From NCBI GenBank assembly GCA_029961685.1, contig JARWKL010000001.1, positions 31,694,295 to 31,758,294 of the forward strand: a stretch of 64,000 nt of DNA, in the 5' to 3' direction. The notes beneath the pieces are model-generated. The model had not been told where the DNA came from, ran no database searches, and saw only the letters and a program-made list of their open reading frames with translations. Each line of letters opens with the position of its first letter. Position 1 is the stretch's first letter. This DNA is from Aristolochia californica. Lineage: Eukaryota > Streptophyta > Magnoliopsida > Piperales > Aristolochiaceae. The position numbers and the translations under genes were made by a program. Positions 1-13,954 of this stretch are shown here, piece by piece.

Positions 1-3000
1 GAAACATGTTAAAGATGCAAATGACCTATGGATTCAAACATTTTAAAGAGAATAACAAATGCTCATCAAATTCTCAAGTGAACGTGTAGTGGGATATATA
101 CACGAGTCAAACAAACCATTTTTTGCCTATTTTCAAAAAGCTGACCTAACTATCATAGATGATTGTAAAGTGATTTATCATACGTAATGGTCTATATTTT
201 TTGTAAGAAATGACTTATGGATTGGGAGTCAACACTATGTTAAAAATCCCCCGCCTCCCTCTTTTCACAACGATTGCAAAACCTAATATATAAAAACTAA
301 AAATAGTTTACAATCCCTAAAAATTATAGACACTATTAGGAATTATCTCTCTCTACATTTGTGCAATATGCATTTCCATTTTAAATGTATACTTTTTTCT
401 TAAATAAGCACTTTGAGTTTTTCGCTCTCCCTTCATCCCATTAATAAAAAAGGCAAATACATCACAAAAAAATTAAAATTTTATAGTTTAGGTAAGGAAA
501 AAATTTGAAACAAAAATAAATATAAATGTATAAAATTTATTCGCACACCATAAATGAACACAAAAGGTTTTTTATCCAAGTTTTTGAAATTCCACTAGTT
601 CAACCCAAAAAGCTTGGAATTTTATAAGAAGGAGATTTCTTCTACATATGTTTTAAAAATGGATATGCATGCTTGAAACATGTTAAATATGTAAATGACG
701 TATGGATCCAAACCTTTAAAAAAGAATAACAAACGCTCATTAAATTCTCAACTGAACGTCCGGTGGGATATTTACTCGAGTCAAACAAGCCATTATTTTG
801 CCCATTTACAAAAAGCTGACCTAGCAATCATAGATGATTGTAAAGTGATTTATCATGCGTAACGGGCTATATTTTTAAGAAATGACTTATGGATTGGGAG
901 TCAACGATAAGTGAAAAATGCCTCGCCTCCCCCTTTCCTGACGATAGCAAACCTAATATATAAAAACTAAAAAGAGTTTAAAATCCCTAAAAATTACAGA
1001 CACCGTTTGGAATTATATCTCTCAAAATTTGGGCATTGTGCATTTCCTTTTTTGATTTATACTTTTTTATTTAATCAAAACATTGAGTTTTTCGCTTTCC
1101 CTTCATCCCGTAAACAAAAAAGGCAAATAGATCACAACAAAATGAAAGTTTTAGAGTTTATATATGGAAAAAATTTAAAACAAAAACAATTATAAGGAAA
1201 GGAAATTGATCCGCACACCACAAATGAACACAAAAGTTTTGTTATATAAGTTCGGGAAATTCCACTAGTTCATCCCAAACAGGGTGAATTTTTATAAGAA
1301 AGAGATTTCTTCTACACATGTTTTAAAAATGGATATGCATGCTTGAAACATGTTAAAGAAGCAAATGACCTATGGATCCAAATCTTTTAAAGAGAATAAC
1401 AAACGCTCTTTAAATTCTCAAGTGAATGTGCGATGGGATATTTACCGGAGTGAAACAAGCCATTATTTTCCCCATTTACAAAAAGCTGCCTAACAATCAT
1501 AGACGATTGTAATGTGATTTATCATGTGTAACGGGCTATATTTTTGTAAGAAATGACTGATGGATTGGGGGTCAATGCTCAGTTAAAAATCCCTCACCTC
1601 CCCCTTTTCCCTACCATTGAAAAAACTAATAAATAAAAAGTAAAAAGAGTTTACAATCCCTAAAAAATATAGATACTCTTTGGAATAATCTCTCTCTACA
1701 TTTGTGCATTGCGTATTTCCATTTTAGATGTATACTTTTTTCTTAAATCAAAACTTTGATTTTCGCTATCCCTTCATCCTGAATACAAAAAAGGCAAATA
1801 GATCACAACAAAATGAAAGTATTAGAGTTTATGTATGGAAAAATTTAAAACAACAACAAATGTATGTATCGAAAAAAATTTCACGCACCACAAATGAACA
1901 CAAATTTTTTTTTATCTAAGTTTGGAAAATTTCACTAGTTAAAACCTAATTGCTTATAATTTTATAAGAAAGAGATTTCTTCTACACATGTTCTAACAGT
2001 GGATATGAATGCTTAAAACATCTTAAAGAGGCAAATGAGCTATGGATCCAAACCTTTTAAAGAGAATAAAAAACACTCGTTAAATTCTCAAGTTAACCTG
2101 CGGTGGGATAGTTACCCGAGAAGAACAAACCATTATTTTGCCCATTTACAAAAAGCTGCCGAACAATCATAGATGATTGTAATGTTATTTATCATGCATA
2201 ACGGGTTATATTTTTTATGAAATAACTTATGGATTGGAAGTCATAACTCAGTTAAAAATCCCCCGCCTCTCCCTTTTCCCTACAATTGTAAAACCTAATA
2301 TAAAAACAAAAAAAAATTTACAAACCCTAAAAATTAGAGACATTCTTTGGAATTATCTTTCTCTACATTTGTGCATTGTGCATTTAAATTTTAGATGTAT
2401 ACTTTTTTCTTAAATAAAAACTTTGAGATTTCGCTCTCCCTTCATCCCGTAAACAAAAAAGGCAAATAGATCGCAACAAAATGAAAATTTGAGAGATTAT
2501 GAATACAAAAAATTTAAAGAAACTACAAATATAAGTAAATAAAATTTATTCACACACAGAAAATGAACACAAAAGTTTTGTTATCCAAGATTGGGAAATT
2601 CCACTAGTTTAACCCTAATAGCTTGGAATTTTATAAGAAAGAGATTTCTTCTACAGATGTTTTAAAAATTTTTATGGATGCTTGAAACATGTTAAATATG
2701 AAAATATCCTATGGATCTAAAACTTTTTAAAGAGAATATCAAACACTCATTAAATTCTCAAGTGAATGTGCGGTGGGAAATTTACCCGAGTCAAACAAGC
2801 CATTATTTTGCCCATTATGAAAAAGTTGACCTAACAATCATAGATTCATATAAAGTATTTTATCATGCGTAATGGGCTATATTTTTTTAAGAAATGACTT
2901 ATGGATTGGGAGTCAATCATAGATTTCTCCGCCTCCCCCTTTTAACAACAACTGCAAAACCTGTGATATAAAAACTAAAAAGAGCTTACAATCCCTAAAA

Positions 3001-5590
3001 ACTACTGACACTCTTCGGAATTATCTCTCTATAAATTTATGCTTTGTGCCTTTCCATTTTAGATGTTTACTTTTTTCTTAAATCAAAACTTTGAGATTTT
3101 GCTCTCCCTTCATCCCGTAAACAAAAAAGGCAAATAGATCACAACAAAATGAAATATTTTAGAGTTTATGTAAGGAAAAAATTAAAAACTAAAATAAATA
3201 TAAGTAGTGAAAATTTATTCGCACACCACAAATGAACACAAAAGTTTTGTTATCCAAGTTTGGGAAATTTCAATAGTTCAACACTAATTGGTTGGAATTT
3301 TTTAAGAAAGAGATTTCTACTACACATGTTTTAAAAATGGATATGCAAGCTAGAAACATGTTAAAGATGCAAATGACCTATGGATCCAAACCTTTTTTAA
3401 GAGAATAAAAAACGCTCATTAAACTCCCAGGTGAATGTGCGGTGGAAAATTTTCCTGAGTCAAACAAGCTATTATTTTGCCCATTGACAAAAAGCTGACC
3501 TAACAATCATAGATCATTATAAAGTGATTTATCATGAGTAACGAGCTATATTTTGGTAAGAAATGACTTATGGATTGCGTGTCAATGCTCTGTTAAAAAT
3601 CCCCCGCCTCCCCCTTTTCTCGATAGTTGAAATACTAATATATAAAAACTAAAAACCGTTTACAATCCCTAAAAATTACAGAAACTCTTTCGAATTATAT
3701 CTCTCTAAATTTGTGCATTGTACATTTCAATTTTACATGTATACTTTTTTCTTAAATCAAAACTTTGAGATTTCGCTCTCCCTTCATCCCGTAAAAAAAA
3801 AAAGGCAACTAGATCACAAAATATGAAAATTTAGAGTTTTTGTATGGAAAAAATTGAAAACAACAACAAATATATGTAAAGAAAATTTATTCGCACACCA
3901 CAAATGAACACAAAAGTTTTGTTATCCAAGTTTAGGAAATTCCACTAGTTCAACCCTAATAGGAAGGAATTTTATAAGAAAGAGATTTCTTCTACACATG
4001 TTTTAAAAATGTTTATGCATGCTTGAAACATGTTAAAGATACAAATGACCTATGGATCAAAACCTTTTAAAGAAAATAACAAACGCTCCTTGAATTCTCA
4101 AGTGAACGTTCAGTGGGATATTTACCCGAGTAGAACAAACCATTTTTTGGCCCATTTTCAAAAAGCTAACCAAACTATCATAGATGATTGTAAAGTGATT
4201 TGTCATGCGTAACAGGCTATATTTTTGTAAGAAATGACTAATAGATTGGGAGTCAATGCTATGTTAAAAACCCCCCCGCCTCCCTCTTTTCCCAACGATT
4301 GCAAAAGCTAATATATAAAAACTAAAAAGAGTTTACAATCCCTACAAATTATAGACACTCTTAGGAATTATCTCCCTCGACATTTGACCGTAGTGCATTT
4401 CCATTTGAATTGTGTACTTTTTTCTTAAATCAACAATTTGAGTTTTCGCTTTCCCTTCTTCTCGTACACAAAAAAGGCAAATACATCACAAAAAAATTAA
4501 AGTTTTAGAGTTTAGGTAAGGAAAAAATTTAAAACAACAATAAATATAAGTGTAGAAAATTTATTCACACACCACAAATGAGCACAAAAGTTTTTTTATC
4601 CAAGTTTTTGAAATTCCACTAGTTCAACCCAAATAGCTTCGAATTTTATAAGAAAGAGATTTCTTCTACAAATGTTTTAAAAATGGATATGCATGCTTCA
4701 AACATTTTAAAGATGCAAATGACCTATGGATCCAAACCTTTCAAAGAGATTAACAAACGCTCATTAAAATCTCATGTGAACATCCGGTGGGATATTTACT
4801 CGAGTCAAACAAGCCAATATTTTGCCGATTTATAAAAAGCTGACCTAGCAATCATAGATGATTGTAAAGTGATTTATCATGCGTAATGGGCTATATTTTT
4901 AAGAAATGACTTATGGATTGGGAGTCAATGCTAAATGAAAAATGCCCCGCCTCCCCCTATTCCCGACGATAGCAAAACCTAATATATAAAAACTAAAAAG
5001 AGTTTACAATCCCTAAAAATTACAGACACTCTTTGGAATTATCTCTCTCAAAATTTGGCCATTATACATTTCCTTTTTAGATTTATACTTTTTTCTTAAA
5101 TCAAAACTTTGAGTTTTCGGTCTCCCTTCATCCCGTAAACAAAAAAGGAAAATAGATCACAATAAAATGAAAGTTTTAGAGTTTATATATGGAAAATATT
5201 TAAAACAACAACCAATATAAGGACAGGAAATTTATTCGCACACCACAAATGAACACAAAATTTTTGTTATACAAGTTTGGGAAATTCTACTAGTTCAACC
5301 CTAACAGGGTGAAATTTTATAAGAAAGAGATTTCTTCTACACATGTTTTAAAAATGGATACGCATGTTTGAAACATGTTAAAGAAGAAAATGACCTATGG
5401 ATCCAAATATTTTAAATAGAATAACAAATGCTCTTTAAATTCTCAAGTGAACGTGCGGTGGGATATTTACCCGAGTGAAACAAGCCATTGTTTTGCCCAT
5501 TTACAAAAAGCTGCCTAACAATCATAGATGATTGTAATGTGAATTATCATGCGAAATGGGCTATATTTTTGTAAGAAATGACTTATGGAT
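1..5590 (+). repeat. Satellite block 1: six-monomer higher-order repeat (types A-F, then A-C)
   Basis: Monomer starts are about -13 (A), 661 (B), 1331 (C), 2001 (D), 2670 (E), 3339 (F), 4011 (A), 4685 (B) and 5356 (C, truncated). Type A shares 'ctatgttaaaa', 'aaatacatcac' and 'caagtttttgaaattcc'. Type B shares 'ccggtgggatatttactcga' and 'ctagcaatcatag'. Type C shares 'aagaagcaaatgacc', 'gagtgaaacaagcc' and 'ttgtaatgtga'. The A, B and C starts repeat at 4,024, 4,024 and 4,025 bp, which is six monomers. Types E and F have their own marks (E: TTTATG in place of GATATG, 'gggaaatttacc', 'agcttacaatcc'; F: 'gctagaaacatg') and recur further on. Everything in the block is satellite; no gene is seen. 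Confidence 0.85.
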
Positions 5591-5614
5591 TTTTTCTACA
5601 CATGTTTTAAAAAT
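5356..5614 (+). repeat. Truncated monomer (259 bp) with internal ~410 bp deletion
   Basis: The monomer starting at 5356 runs normally to 'gaaatgacttatggatt' at 5574-5591. It then passes directly into 'tttctacacatg', which belongs to the last 40 bp of a monomer. The next start is at 5615, only 259 bp on instead of ~670. The two parent sequences share GATT at the join ('atggattggg' and 'agatttcttctac'), so the deletion or unequal exchange used a very short homology. Confidence 0.9.
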
Positions 5615-8600
5615 GGATATGCATGCTTGAAACATGTTCAAGATGCAAATGACCTATGGATCCAACCCTTTTAAAGAGAATGACAAACGCTGATTAAATT
5701 CTCAAGTGACAGTGTGGTGGGATATTTACTCGAGTCAAACAAGCCATTATTTTTCCCATTAATAAAAAGTTGACCTAACAATCATAGATGATTTTAAAGT
5801 GATTTATCATGTGTAACTGGCTATATTTTGTAAGAAATGACTTAAGGATTGGGAGTCAACTCTCAATTAAAAATCCCCCGCCTCCCTCATTTCCCAGTGA
5901 TTGCAAAACCTAATTTATAAAAACTTAAAAGAGTTTACAATCCCTAAAAATTATAGACACTCAATGGAATTATCTATCTCTACATTTATGCATTGTGCAT
6001 TTCTATTTTAGATGTATACTTTTTTCTTAAATTAAAACTTTGATTTTTCTCTCTCTCTCTTCATCCCGTAAACAAAAAAGGCAAATACATCACAAAAAAA
6101 TGAAAATTTCAGAGTTTATGTAAGGAAAAAATTTAAAACAACATCAAATATAAGTAAATAAATTTTTTTCCCACACCACAATTGAACACAAAAGTTTTGT
6201 TTTCCAAGTTTGTGAAATTCCACTAGTTCAACCCTAATTGAGAGTAATTTTATAAGAAATAGATTTCTTTTGCACATGCTTTAAAAACTGACATGCATGC
6301 TTGAAACATGTTAAAGATGCAAATGACCTATTATTCCAAACCTTTTAAACAGAATAAGAAACGCTCATTACATTCTCAAGTGAACGTGTGGTGAGATATT
6401 TACCCGAGTCAAACAAACAATTATTTTGCTCATTTACAAAAAGCTGACGTAACAGTCATAAATGATTGTAAAGTGATTTATCATGTGTAACGGGCTATAT
6501 TTTTGTAAGAAATGACTTATGGATTGGGAGTCACCTCTCATTTAAAAATCCCCCACCACCCCCATTTCCCTACAATTGTAAAACCTAATATATAAAAACT
6601 TAAAAGAGTTTACAAACCCTAAAATTACAGACACTCTTCGGAATTATCTCACTCTACATTTGTGCATTGTAAATTTCCATTTTAGATGTATACTTTTTTT
6701 ATAAATCAAAACTTTAAGATTTCCCTCTCCCTTCATTCTGTAAACAAAAAAGACAAAATAGAACCCAAAAAAATGAAAATTTTAGAGTTTTGTATGGAAA
6801 AAATTTAAAACAACAAAAATTATAAACAAAGAAATTTTATTTGCACACCACAAATGAACACAGAAGTTTTGTTATCCAAGTTTGGGAAATTCCACTAAAT
6901 TAACCCTAATAACTTGAAATTTTATAAGAGAGAGATTTCTTCTACTCATGTTTTAAAAATGTTTATGCATGCTTGAAACATGTTAAAGATGAAAATGACC
7001 TATGGATCCAAACCTTTTTAATGAGAATAACAAACACTCATTAAATTCTGAAGTGAATGTGTGGTGGGAAATTTACCCGAGTCAAACAATCCACTATTTT
7101 GCCCATTTTAAAAAAGCCGACATAACAATCATAGATGACTATAAAGTGATTTATCATACGTAGTGGGCCATATTTTTGTAAGAAATGACTTATGGATTGG
7201 GCGTCAACACTCATTTAAAATCCCCTGCCTACCCTTTTCCCGTCGATTGCAAAACCTGGGATATAAAAAATAAAAAGAGCTTGCAATCCCTAAAAACTAT
7301 TGACACTCTTTGGAATTATCTATCTCTACATTAGTGCTTTGTGCCATTCCGTTTTAGATGTTTACTTTTTTCATAAATCAAAACTTTGAGATTTCGCTCT
7401 CCCTTCATCCCGTAAACAAAAACGGTAAATTGATCACAACAAAATGAAATATTTTAGAGTTTATGTATGGAAAAAATTTTAAACTACAAAAAATATAAGT
7501 AGTGAAAATTTATTCGCATACCACAAATGAACACAAAAATTTTGTTATCCAAGTTTGGGAAATTTCAATAGTTCAGCACTAATAGGTTGGAATTTTATAG
7601 GAAAGAGATTTCTACTACACATGCTTTAAAAATGGATATGCATGCTAGAAACATGTTAAAGCTGCAAATGACCTATGGATCCAAACCATTTTAAAGAGAA
7701 TAACAAACGCTCATTAAATTCTCAAGTGAATGTGTGGTGGGAAATTTACCTGAGTCAAACAAGTCATTATTTTTCCCATTGACAAAAAGCTGACCTAACA
7801 ATCATAGACCATTATAAAGTGATTTCTCATGCGTAACGGGCTATATTTTTGTAAGAAATGACATATGGATTGTGAGTCAACGCTCAGTTAAAAATCCCCT
7901 ACCTCCCCCTTTTCCCGACAATTGCAAAAACTAATATATAAAAACTAAAAAGAGTTTACAATCCGTAAAAATTATAGACACTCTTTTGAATTATATCTCT
8001 CTACATTTGTGCATTGTGCATTTCCATTTTACATGTATATTTTTTTCTTAAATAAAAACATTGAGATTTGGCTCTCCCTTCATCCCGTAAACAAAAAAGG
8101 CAATTAGATCACAACAAAATGAAAATTTTGGAGTTTGTGTATGGAAAAAATTTAAAACAAAGAAAACTATAAGTAAATAAAATTTATTCGCACACCACAA
8201 TTGAACACAAAAGTTTTGTTATCAAAGTTTGGGAAATTCCACTAGTTCAACCCTAATTGCTTGGAATTTTATCAGAAAGATTTTCTTCTACACATGTTTT
8301 AAAAATGGATAGAAATGCTTGAAACATGCTAAATATGAAAATGACCTATGGAGCAAAACTTTTTAAAGAGAATAAAAAACGCTCTTTAAATTCTTAAGTG
8401 AACGTGTAGTGGGATACTTACCCGAGTCAAACAAGCCATTATTTTTCCCATCCACAAAAAGCTGACCTAACAATCATAGATGATTGTAAAGTGAGTTATC
8501 ATGCGTAACGGGCTATATTTTTTTGAGAAATTACTTATGGATTGCGAGTCAATGCTCAATTAAAAATCTCCCGCCTCCCCCTTTTCCCGACAATTGCAAA

Positions 8601-11600
8601 AACTAATATATTAAATCTAAAAAGAGTTAACAATCCCTAAAAATTACAGACACTCTTTGGAATTATATTACTCAATATTTGTTCATTGTGCATTTCCATT
8701 TTACATGTATACTTTTTTCTTAAATCAAAACTTTGAGATTTCACTCTCCCTTCATCCTGAAAACAAAAAAGGCAAATAGATGAACACAAAATGAAAATTT
8801 TAGAGTTTATGTTTGGAAAAAATTTAAAACAACAACAAATATAAGTAAAGAAAATTTATTTTCAAACCACAATTGAACACAAAAATTTTGTTGACCAATT
8901 TTCGGAAATTCAACTTGTTTAACCCTAATGGCTTGGAGTTTCATAAGATAGAGATTTTTTCTACACATGTTTTAAAAATGAATATGCCAGCTTGAAACAT
9001 GATAAAGATGCAAATGACCTATGGATCCAAACTTTTTAAAGAGAATAATAAACTCTCTTTAAATTCTCATGTGAACGTGCAGTGGGATATTTACCTGAGT
9101 CAAACTAGCCATTATTTTGCCCATTCAAAAAAACCTGACCTAACAATCAAAGATGATTGTAAAGTGATTTATCATGCGTAACGGGCTATATTTTTTGTAC
9201 GAAATGACTTATGGATTGGGAGTCAACGCTCAATTAAAAAACCCCGCCTCCCCCTTTTCTCGACGTTTTCAAAAACTAATATATAAAAACTAAAAATAGT
9301 TTCAAATCCCTAAAAATTACAGACAATCTTTGGAATTATCTCTCTCAACAATTGTGCATTGTTCATTTCCATTTTAGATGTATACTTGTTTATTAAATCA
9401 AAACATAGAGTTTTCGCTCTCCCTTCATCCCGTAAACAAAAAAGGCAAAAATATCACAACTAAATGAAAATTTTAGAGTTTATGTATGGAAAAAATTTAA
9501 AACAACAACAAATGTAAGTTAGAAAAATTTATTCGCACACCACAAATGAACACAAAAGTTTTGTTATCCTAGTTTGGGAAATTCCACTAGTTCATTCCTA
9601 AGAGATTTGAATTTTATAAGAAAGAGATTTCTTCTACATATGTTTTAAAAATGGATATGCATCCTTGAAACATGTTCAAGATGCAAATGACCTATGGATC
9701 CAAACCTTTTAAAGAGAATAACAAACACTCATTAAATTCTCAAGTGATTGTGCGATGGGATATTTACCCAAGTCAAACAAGCCATTATTTTGCCCATTCT
9801 CAAAAAGCTGACCTAACAATCATTGATGAATGTAAAGTGATTTATCATGCGTAACATATTATATTTTTTAAGAAATGACATATGGATTGGGACTCAACGC
9901 TCGGTTAAAAATCCCTCGCCTCCCTATTTTCCCGACGATTACAAAACCAAATATATAAAAACTAAAAAGAGTTAACCATCACTAAAAATTTCAGAGGCTC
10001 TTTGGAATTATCTCTCTCTACATTCGTGCATTGTGCATTTCCAATTTAGATGTATACTTTTTTCTTAAAGCACAACTTTGAGTTTTCTCTCTCCCTTCAT
10101 ATCGTAAACAAAAAATTCAAATAGATCACAACAAAATGAAAATTTTAGAGTTTATGTAAGGAAAACATTTAAAACAACAACAAAAATAAGTAAAGATAAT
10201 TTATTCGCACACCACAAATGAACAAAAAAGTTTTGTTATCCAAGTTTCTGAAATTCCACTACTTCAACCCTAATAGCTTGGAATTTTATAAGAAAGATTT
10301 CTTCTACACATGTTTTAAAAATGGATATGCATGATTGGAACAAGTTAAAGATGCAAATGTCTTATGGATCCAAACCTTTTAAAGAGAATAACAAACACTC
10401 ATTAAATTCTCGAGTGAACATGCGGTGGGATATTTACTCGTCTCGAACAAGCCATTATTTTGCTCATTTACAAAAAGCTGACCTTATAATAATAGATTAT
10501 TGTAAAGTGACTTATCATGCGTAACGGGCTATATTTTTGTAAGAAATGACTTACGAATTGCGAGTCAATGATCAGTTAAAAATCCCCTTCCTCCCCCTTT
10601 TCCCAACGATTGCAAAACCTAATATATAACAACTAAAAAGAGTTTACCATCACTAAAAATTACAAAAACTCTTTGGAATTATCTCTCTCTACATTTGTGC
10701 ATTGTGCATTACCTTTTTGGATGTATTCTTTTTCCTTAAATAAAAGCTTTGAGATTTCGCTCTTCCTTCATCCCGTAAAAAAAAAAGGCAAAAAGATCAC
10801 AACAAAATGATAATTTTAGATTTTATGTATGGAAAAAATTTAAAAAAAAAATATAAGTAAAGGAAATTTATTCGCACACCACAAATGAACACAAATTTTT
10901 TTTATCCAAGTTTTGGAAATTCCACTGGTTCAACCCTAATAGCTTGGATTTTTTTACAAAAGAGATTTATTCTACACATGTTTTAACAATGGATATGCAT
11001 GATTGAAAAATGTTAAAGATGCAAATAACCTATGGATCCAAACCTTTTAATGAGAATAGCAAATGCTCATTAAATTCTTTAGTGAACGTGCGGTGGGATA
11101 TTTACCCGAGTCAAACAAGCCATTATTTTGCCCATTTATAGAAAGCTGACCTAATGATCATAGATGATTGTAAAGTGATTTATCATGCGTAATGGCCTAT
11201 ATTTTTGTAAGAAATAACTTATGGATTGGGAGTCAACACTCAGTTAAAAATCCCCCACCTCCCCCTTTTCCCAACGATAGCAAAAACTAATATATAAAAA
11301 CTAATAAGAGTTTAGAATCCCTAAACATTACATACACTCTTTGGAATTATCTCTCCCTATATTTTTTCATTTTGCATTTATATTTTAGATTTATACCTTT
11401 TTCTTAAATCAAAACTTTGAGTTTTCATTCTCCATTCATCCTGTAAACAAAAAAGGCAAATAGAACACAACAAAATGAAAATTTTAGAGTTTATGTACGG
11501 AAAAAATTTTTAAAAAACTCAAATGTAAGTAATGAAAATTTATTTGCACACCACAAATGAACCAAAAAGTTTTGTAATCCAAGTTTGGGAAATTCCACTA

Positions 11601-12815
11601 GTTCAACCCTAATAGCTTGGAATTTTATTAGAAAGAAATTTCTTCTGCACATGTTTTTAGAATGGATATGCATTACTGAAACATGTTTAAGATGCAAATG
11701 ACCTAAGGATCCAAACCTTCTAAAGAGACTAAAAAAAGTTCAATAAATTCTCAAGTGAACATACATTGGGATATTAACCCGAGTCAAACAAGCCATTATT
11801 TTGCCCATTTACGAAAACCGGACCAAACAATCATAGATCATTGTAAAGTGATTTATCATGCGTAAGGGGCTATATTATTTGTAAGAGATGACTTATGGAT
11901 TTGGAGTCAACACTCAGTTAAAAATCACCCGCTGTCCCCTTTTCCCTACAATTGCAAAACCTAATATCTAAAAATTATAAAGAGTTTACAAACCCTAAAA
12001 ATTAAAGACACTCGTTGGAATTATATCTCTCAACATTTGTGCATTGTGCATTTCGATTTTAGAGGTATTCTTTTTTCTTAAATCAAAACTTTAAGATTTC
12101 GCTCTCCCATCATCTTGTAAACAAAAAAGTCAAAATAGATCAAACAAAAATGAAATTTTAGAGTTTATGTATGGAAATAATTTAAAATAACAACAAATGT
12201 AACCAAAGAAAATTTATTCGCACACCGCAAATGAACACAAAAGTTTCGTTATCCAAGTTTGGGAAATTCCACTAGTTCAACCATAATAGCTTGGAATTTT
12301 ATAAGAAAGATATTTCTTCTACACATGTTTTATAAATGGATATGCAAGCTTGAAACATGTTAAAGATGAAATTGACCTATGGATCCAAACCTTTAAAGAG
12401 AATCACACCCTCTCATTAAATTCACAAGTGAACGTGCGGTGGGAAATTTACCCTCTCATTTAAAAAAAGCTGAAATAACAATCCTAGATGATTGTAAAGT
12501 GCTTTATCATGCGTAACGGGCAATATTTTTGTAAGAAATGATTTATGGATTGGGAGTCAACGCTCAGTTAAAAATCCCCCTCCTCCCCCATTTCCCGACG
12601 ATTGCAAAAACTAATATATAAAAAATAAAAAGAGTGTACAATCCCTAAAAATTACAGACACACTTTGGAATTATCTCTCTCTACATTTGTGCATTGTGCA
12701 TTTCCATTTTACATGTATACTTTTTCTTAAATCAAAACTTTTAGATTTCGCTCTCCCTTCATCCTGTAAACAAAAGAGGCAATTAGATAAAAATAAAATA
12801 AAATTTCAGAGTTTA
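5591..12815 (+). repeat. Satellite block 2: eleven diverged monomers
   Basis: Starts are 5615, 6289, 6961, 7634, 8307, 8980, 9653, 10323, 10991, 11664 and 12338, spaced 668-674 bp. The monomers at 6961 and 7634 are types E and F of block 1. The monomer at 6289 carries type D marks ('acttaaaagag', 'acaaaccc', 'ctttaagattt', 'agacaaaatag'). The next ones have private marks, for example 'gggatacttac' at 8307, 'gaatatgccagc' at 8980 and 'catgttcaag' at 9653. These reappear 8.33 kb downstream. Only satellite is present. Confidence 0.85.
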
Positions 12816-13954
12816 TTTAAATTGTCAAGCGAACGTGCGGTGGAATATTTACCCAAGTCAATCAAGCCATTATTTTGCCCATTTACAAAAAGCTCACCAA
12901 ACAATCATAGGTGATTGTAAAGTGATTTATCATGCGTAACGGGCTATATTTGTGCAAAAACCTGAGATATAAAAACTGAAAAGAGCTTACAATCCCTAAA
13001 ACTACAAACACTCATTAGATGTATACTTTTTTCTGAAATCAAAACTTTGCGATTTCACTCTCCCTTCATCTCGTAAAAAAAAAAAAAAAGAAAGGCGAAA
13101 AGATCACAAGAAAATGAAAATTTTAGAGTTTTTGTTTGGAAAAAATTGAAAACAACAACAAATATAAGTAAAGAAAATTTATTCGCACACCACAAAAGAA
13201 CACAAAAGTTTTGTTATCCAAGTTTAGGGAATTCCACTAGTTCAACCCTAATAGGATGAAATTTTATAAGAAAGAGATTTCTTCTACACTTGTTTAAAAA
13301 ATGTTTATACATGCTTGAAACATGTTCAAGATGCAAATGACATATGGATCCAAACCTTTTAAAGAGAATAACAAAGACTCATTAAATTCTCAAGTGAACG
13401 TGTCGTGGGATATTTACCCGAGTCAAACAAAACATTTTTTTGCCCATTTTCAAACGGCTGATCTAACTATCATAGATAATTGTAAAGTGATTTATCATGC
13501 GTAATGGGCTATATTTTTGTAAGAAATGACTTATGGATTGGGAGTCAACGCTAATTAAAAAATCCTTCGCCTCCCTCTTGTCCCAACAATTCCAAAACAA
13601 AATATATAAAAACAAAAAAGATTTTTCAATCCCTATAAATTACAGACACTCTTAGGAATTATCTCTCTCTACATTTGTGCATAGTACATTTCCATTTTAA
13701 ATGTATACTTTTTTCTTAAATCGAAACTTTGAGTTTTCTATCTCCCTATAAAAACTAAAAAGAGTTTAAAATCCCTAAAAATTACAAACACTCTTAGGAA
13801 TTATCTCTGTCTACATTTGTGCATAGTGCCTTTCCATTTGAAATGTATACTTTTTTCTTAAATCAAAACTTTGAGTTTTCACTCTCTCTTCATCCCGTAA
13901 ACAATAAAAGTCAAACAAGCCTTTATTTTGCCCATTCTACAAATGGTTTAAAAT
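12816..13954 (+). repeat. Scrambled satellite zone with deletions, a duplication and a displaced segment
   Basis: At 12816-12820 the sequence jumps from 'agagtttat' late in one monomer to 'taaattgtcaagc' early in the next. At about 12951 'ggctatatt' joins 'tgcaaaaacctgagatat', skipping ~70 bp. At about 13013 'cactc' joins 'attagatgtatac', skipping ~45 bp. A recognisable start returns at 13313 (type A). A ~140 bp segment, 13605-13746, is then repeated at 13747-13885. At 13909-13936 a piece resembling 'agtcaaacaagccattattt' sits out of place before the next start at 13955. From 12338 to 13313 is 975 bp, where two full monomers would need ~1,340. Confidence 0.85.
13605..13885 (+). repeat. Internal ~140 bp tandem duplication within a monomer
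   Basis: The segment from 'tataaaaac' at 13605 to 'ctatctccc' at 13746 is followed directly by a second version starting 'tataaaaactaaaa' at 13747. Both contain 'ctcttaggaattatctct' and 'tttgtgcatagt', marks of type A monomers. They differ at several bases; for example the second has 'ccatttgaa', like the type A monomer at 4011. The extra copy therefore probably came from exchange between two related A monomers and not from local slippage. Confidence 0.85.

Noticed and set aside
2320..2340. Telomere-like CCCTAAA
   Set aside because: It appears singly inside each monomer and never as a tandem run, so it is not telomeric sequence.
3997..4212. CENP-B box at 'atgcgtaacgggc'
   Set aside because: It ends in CGGG but lacks the TTCG part and the A two bases before CGGG that the box requires.
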